From the NCBI GenBank assembly GCA_903846015.1, contig CAIMZS010000072.1, forward strand, positions 1-42,610: 42,610 bases of DNA, read 5' to 3'. Every line of letters begins with the position of its first letter. Within the stretch, counting starts at the first letter, position 1. The translations under genes were made by a program, and so were the position numbers. Positions 41,366 through 42,610 of the stretch are shown piece after piece. Below the pieces are notes generated by a model that had not been told where the DNA came from, did no database searches, and was given only the letters and a program-made list of their open reading frames with translations. Origin of the DNA: an uncultured Anaerolineae bacterium (GTDB lineage: Bacteria; Chloroflexota; Anaerolineae; Anaerolineales; Villigracilaceae).

Positions 41366-42409
41366 TTAGAGTTCTTTTTCAAAAACTTCCAGCGCGGATA
41401 CAGTTAAATCAACTTTATTTTCAGGCGGCAGTTTCTCCAAAATTTCTTCGATCGTGCCAGCCACAACTTCTTGCATGGTCGGAATGACATGCGAGTAAAT
41501 CTTCAGGGTAATTGTAATATCCGCGTGTCCCAGCCGTTCGCTAACCACTTTGGGATGCACACCGCGCAAGAGCAATAACGTGGCATGGGTGTGGCGCAAA
41601 TCGTGAATACGGATATTGGGTAACTCAGCCGCTTTCAGCATATCTTTGAAACGTCGTATCAGGTTGGTCGGTTCCATCGGCGTGCCGACTTCAGAAGGAA
41701 ACACCAGGTTGTGCTCTTTCCATTTTTCTTTGGCAAATTGCTTGAAAACTGAGTTGCGGTTCTGTTGAGCCCGCAGCCTTCGGATTGTTTCTTCGCCAAC
41801 GGGAATGCGCCGTTTCGATTTTTCTGTCTTCGTTGATTGAAACTCGTAAGGGAGTTTTCCTTCTTCGCGCTTCTCATCTGTATACTGCACCTGCTCAACC
41901 ACAATGATACACTTCGTATCCCAGTCGACATTATTCCAACGCAGACCCAGAATTTCACCTTCACGCATCCCCGTGGACAGCGCAAAGTAGTATAAGTCAA
42001 CCAGCGGATCATTGCACGCATCTGCCACCTGGATGAACTTATGGGTCTGGTCACGCGATAAATGCTGAATCTTCTGCGATTGGTTCTGCTTGGGCTTGGC
42101 TACATTCTTCGCCAAGTTTTGTGGGATAACACCCTGGGTCACCAGGTAGCCAAAGAAAGCGCTGGCCGTTTGCCAGATGTACAGCAACTCGCGCTGACCG
42201 ACTTCTTTTGAATACGTGGTAATAATTTGCTGAATATCCAGCGGTTTCACATCAAAGACGCGCCGTTTACCAATTTGTGGAATGATATACTTATCAGCAA
42301 CGCGCTTGTAACCGAGATAAGTCTTTAAACTCTTGGAAAGCTTTTTGTAGTCCAGCCAGATCCCGATAGCTTCTTCGATGGAGGCCGCAAGCAGGCCAAC
42401 ATCGGACAC
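41366..42409 (-). CDS. Tyrosine recombinase / integrase (main body)
   Basis: A 347-residue integrase from a GTG at 42409. It has a core-binding domain (SLKTYLGYKRVADKYIIPQI) and a catalytic domain with the tyrosine-recombinase residues: Arg in LSTGMREGEILGLRW, His-x-x-Arg in IHDLRHTHATLLL, His in SERLGHADITITLKIYSHV, the last supplying the catalytic Tyr. It is the type carried by phages and integrative elements. In the same frame, upstream sequence encodes the arm-binding N-terminal domain but is cut off by a TAA at 42425-42427, so this is probably the larger part of a split gene. It points toward tRNA-Lys, 125 bases away, as expected for an element integrated there; the rest would lie to the right. 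Confidence 0.9.
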   Translation of the reverse strand: MSDVGLLAASIEEAIGIWLDYKKLSKSLKTYLGYKRVADKYIIPQIGKRRVFDVKPLDIQQIITTYSKEVGQRELLYIWQTASAFFGYLVTQGVIPQNLAKNVAKPKQNQSQKIQHLSRDQTHKFIQVADACNDPLVDLYYFALSTGMREGEILGLRWNNVDWDTKCIIVVEQVQYTDEKREEGKLPYEFQSTKTEKSKRRIPVGEETIRRLRAQQNRNSVFKQFAKEKWKEHNLVFPSEVGTPMEPTNLIRRFKDMLKAAELPNIRIHDLRHTHATLLLLRGVHPKVVSERLGHADITITLKIYSHVIPTMQEVVAGTIEEILEKLPPENKVDLTVSALEVFEKEL

Positions 42410-42424
42410 ATTACGACTTTTGTT

Positions 42425-42583
42425 TTACATGTCCTGTATCCAGCGGGTCGATTCAGTCTTTGTGGCAAAGGATTGAGAAATGTGTTGCCCACGAATCGCG
42501 ATTTGTGCCATAAAAGGCTTGGGACGCCCTTTGCGAACCGTGATCGATCCCTCGCCATGTGCGCGATAGTGTTTAGCGACCAT
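42425..42583 (-). pseudogene. Integrase N-terminal arm-binding domain, separated by an in-frame stop
   Basis: From the ATG at 42583 the frame reads GEGSITVRKGRPKPFMAQIA, then SQSFATKTESTRWIQDM, then TAA, followed without frame change by NKSRNVSDVGLLAAS of the main integrase frame. The first part is a typical small N-terminal DNA-binding domain of integrases. A single base change (for example GAA to TAA) would explain the break. The frame is open upstream to the window edge, so the true start may be earlier. Confidence 0.7.
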
Positions 42584-42610
42584 TTGACAAAGCCTTGGGC
42601 TGCGGGTAAC

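Noticed and set aside
42425-42427. TAA in the integrase as a recoded codon
   Set aside because: TAA is used as an ordinary stop by many genes in the window and no recoding structure is visible; a mutation or read error is simpler.

Overview
The window looks like a chromosomal contig of a Chloroflexota bacterium, most likely class Anaerolineae. This is inferred from the protein mix (a very long SecA with an unusual insertion, a DUF711 protein, a broad glycoside hydrolase set, a quinate-dehydrogenase-like protein) and from the absence of outer-membrane assembly genes. No rRNA or formal phylogeny supports it.

Layout. 0.1-1.5 kb: a small membrane protein divergent from a Crp/Fnr-type regulator, with a 16-bp palindrome between them. 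1.6-5.0 kb: a decayed sugar-uptake region. It holds the 3' half of an esterase gene fused head-to-head with the 3' half of an RbsC-type permease gene, then a lipoprotein solute-binding gene with two frameshifts, then an intact RbsC-type permease; no ATPase is present. 5.1-16.7 kb: a plant-glycan locus on the + strand (GH78 rhamnosidase, two alpha/beta-hydrolase esterases, GH43, GH1, a zinc alcohol/polyol dehydrogenase, GH3). 16.8-19.5 kb: an OmpR-type response regulator, a histidine kinase and a secreted protein whose promoter carries three 11-bp-spaced direct repeats. 19.7-24.3 kb (- strand): an SpoU-type RNA methyltransferase, a DUF711 protein and the 5-oxoprolinase genes pxpB, pxpC and pxpA. 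24.5-32.7 kb: a class 3 lipase, an ABC exporter, a quinate-dehydrogenase-like protein, a nucleotidyltransferase, a PAP2 phosphatase, an acyltransferase and a zinc-ribbon membrane protein. 32.9-41.0 kb (- strand): aconitase, adenosine deaminase and SecA. 41.1-42.6 kb: tRNA-Lys(CUU) followed by a tyrosine integrase that points at it, so an integrated element probably starts here and runs off the right edge.

The most striking feature is a dense family of GC-rich mosaic repeats. Recurring modules include GGTACCCGGTTCTGCGATAG, GATAGTGCCGGTTCTAGCAC followed by GGCCACGGGC, the hairpin CACGGCGAT-TT-ATCGCCGTG, GTCCCGGTTCCAGCACGAG, and CTCTAATCTGCGTAAATCTG. They occupy nearly every intergenic gap from 1 to 35.9 kb in both orientations and are absent from 35.9 to 42.6 kb. 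Modules also lie inside genes, always in frame: two in GH78, a perfect 3 x 24-bp array in GH3, one in pxpC, and others forming the C-terminal ends of both esterases. The arrangement recalls enterobacterial BIMEs combined with the coding-sequence invasion known for Rickettsia palindromic elements. A separate element of about 185 bp with terminal inverted repeats (10.4 kb) has a truncated second copy (35.7 kb) and carries one of the same modules inside it.

Functionally, the central locus reads as import and stepwise breakdown of rhamnose-, arabinose-, xylose- or glucose-containing plant glycans, with esterases removing acyl groups. Its transporter appears damaged in this sequence, although each frameshift could be a base-calling error.
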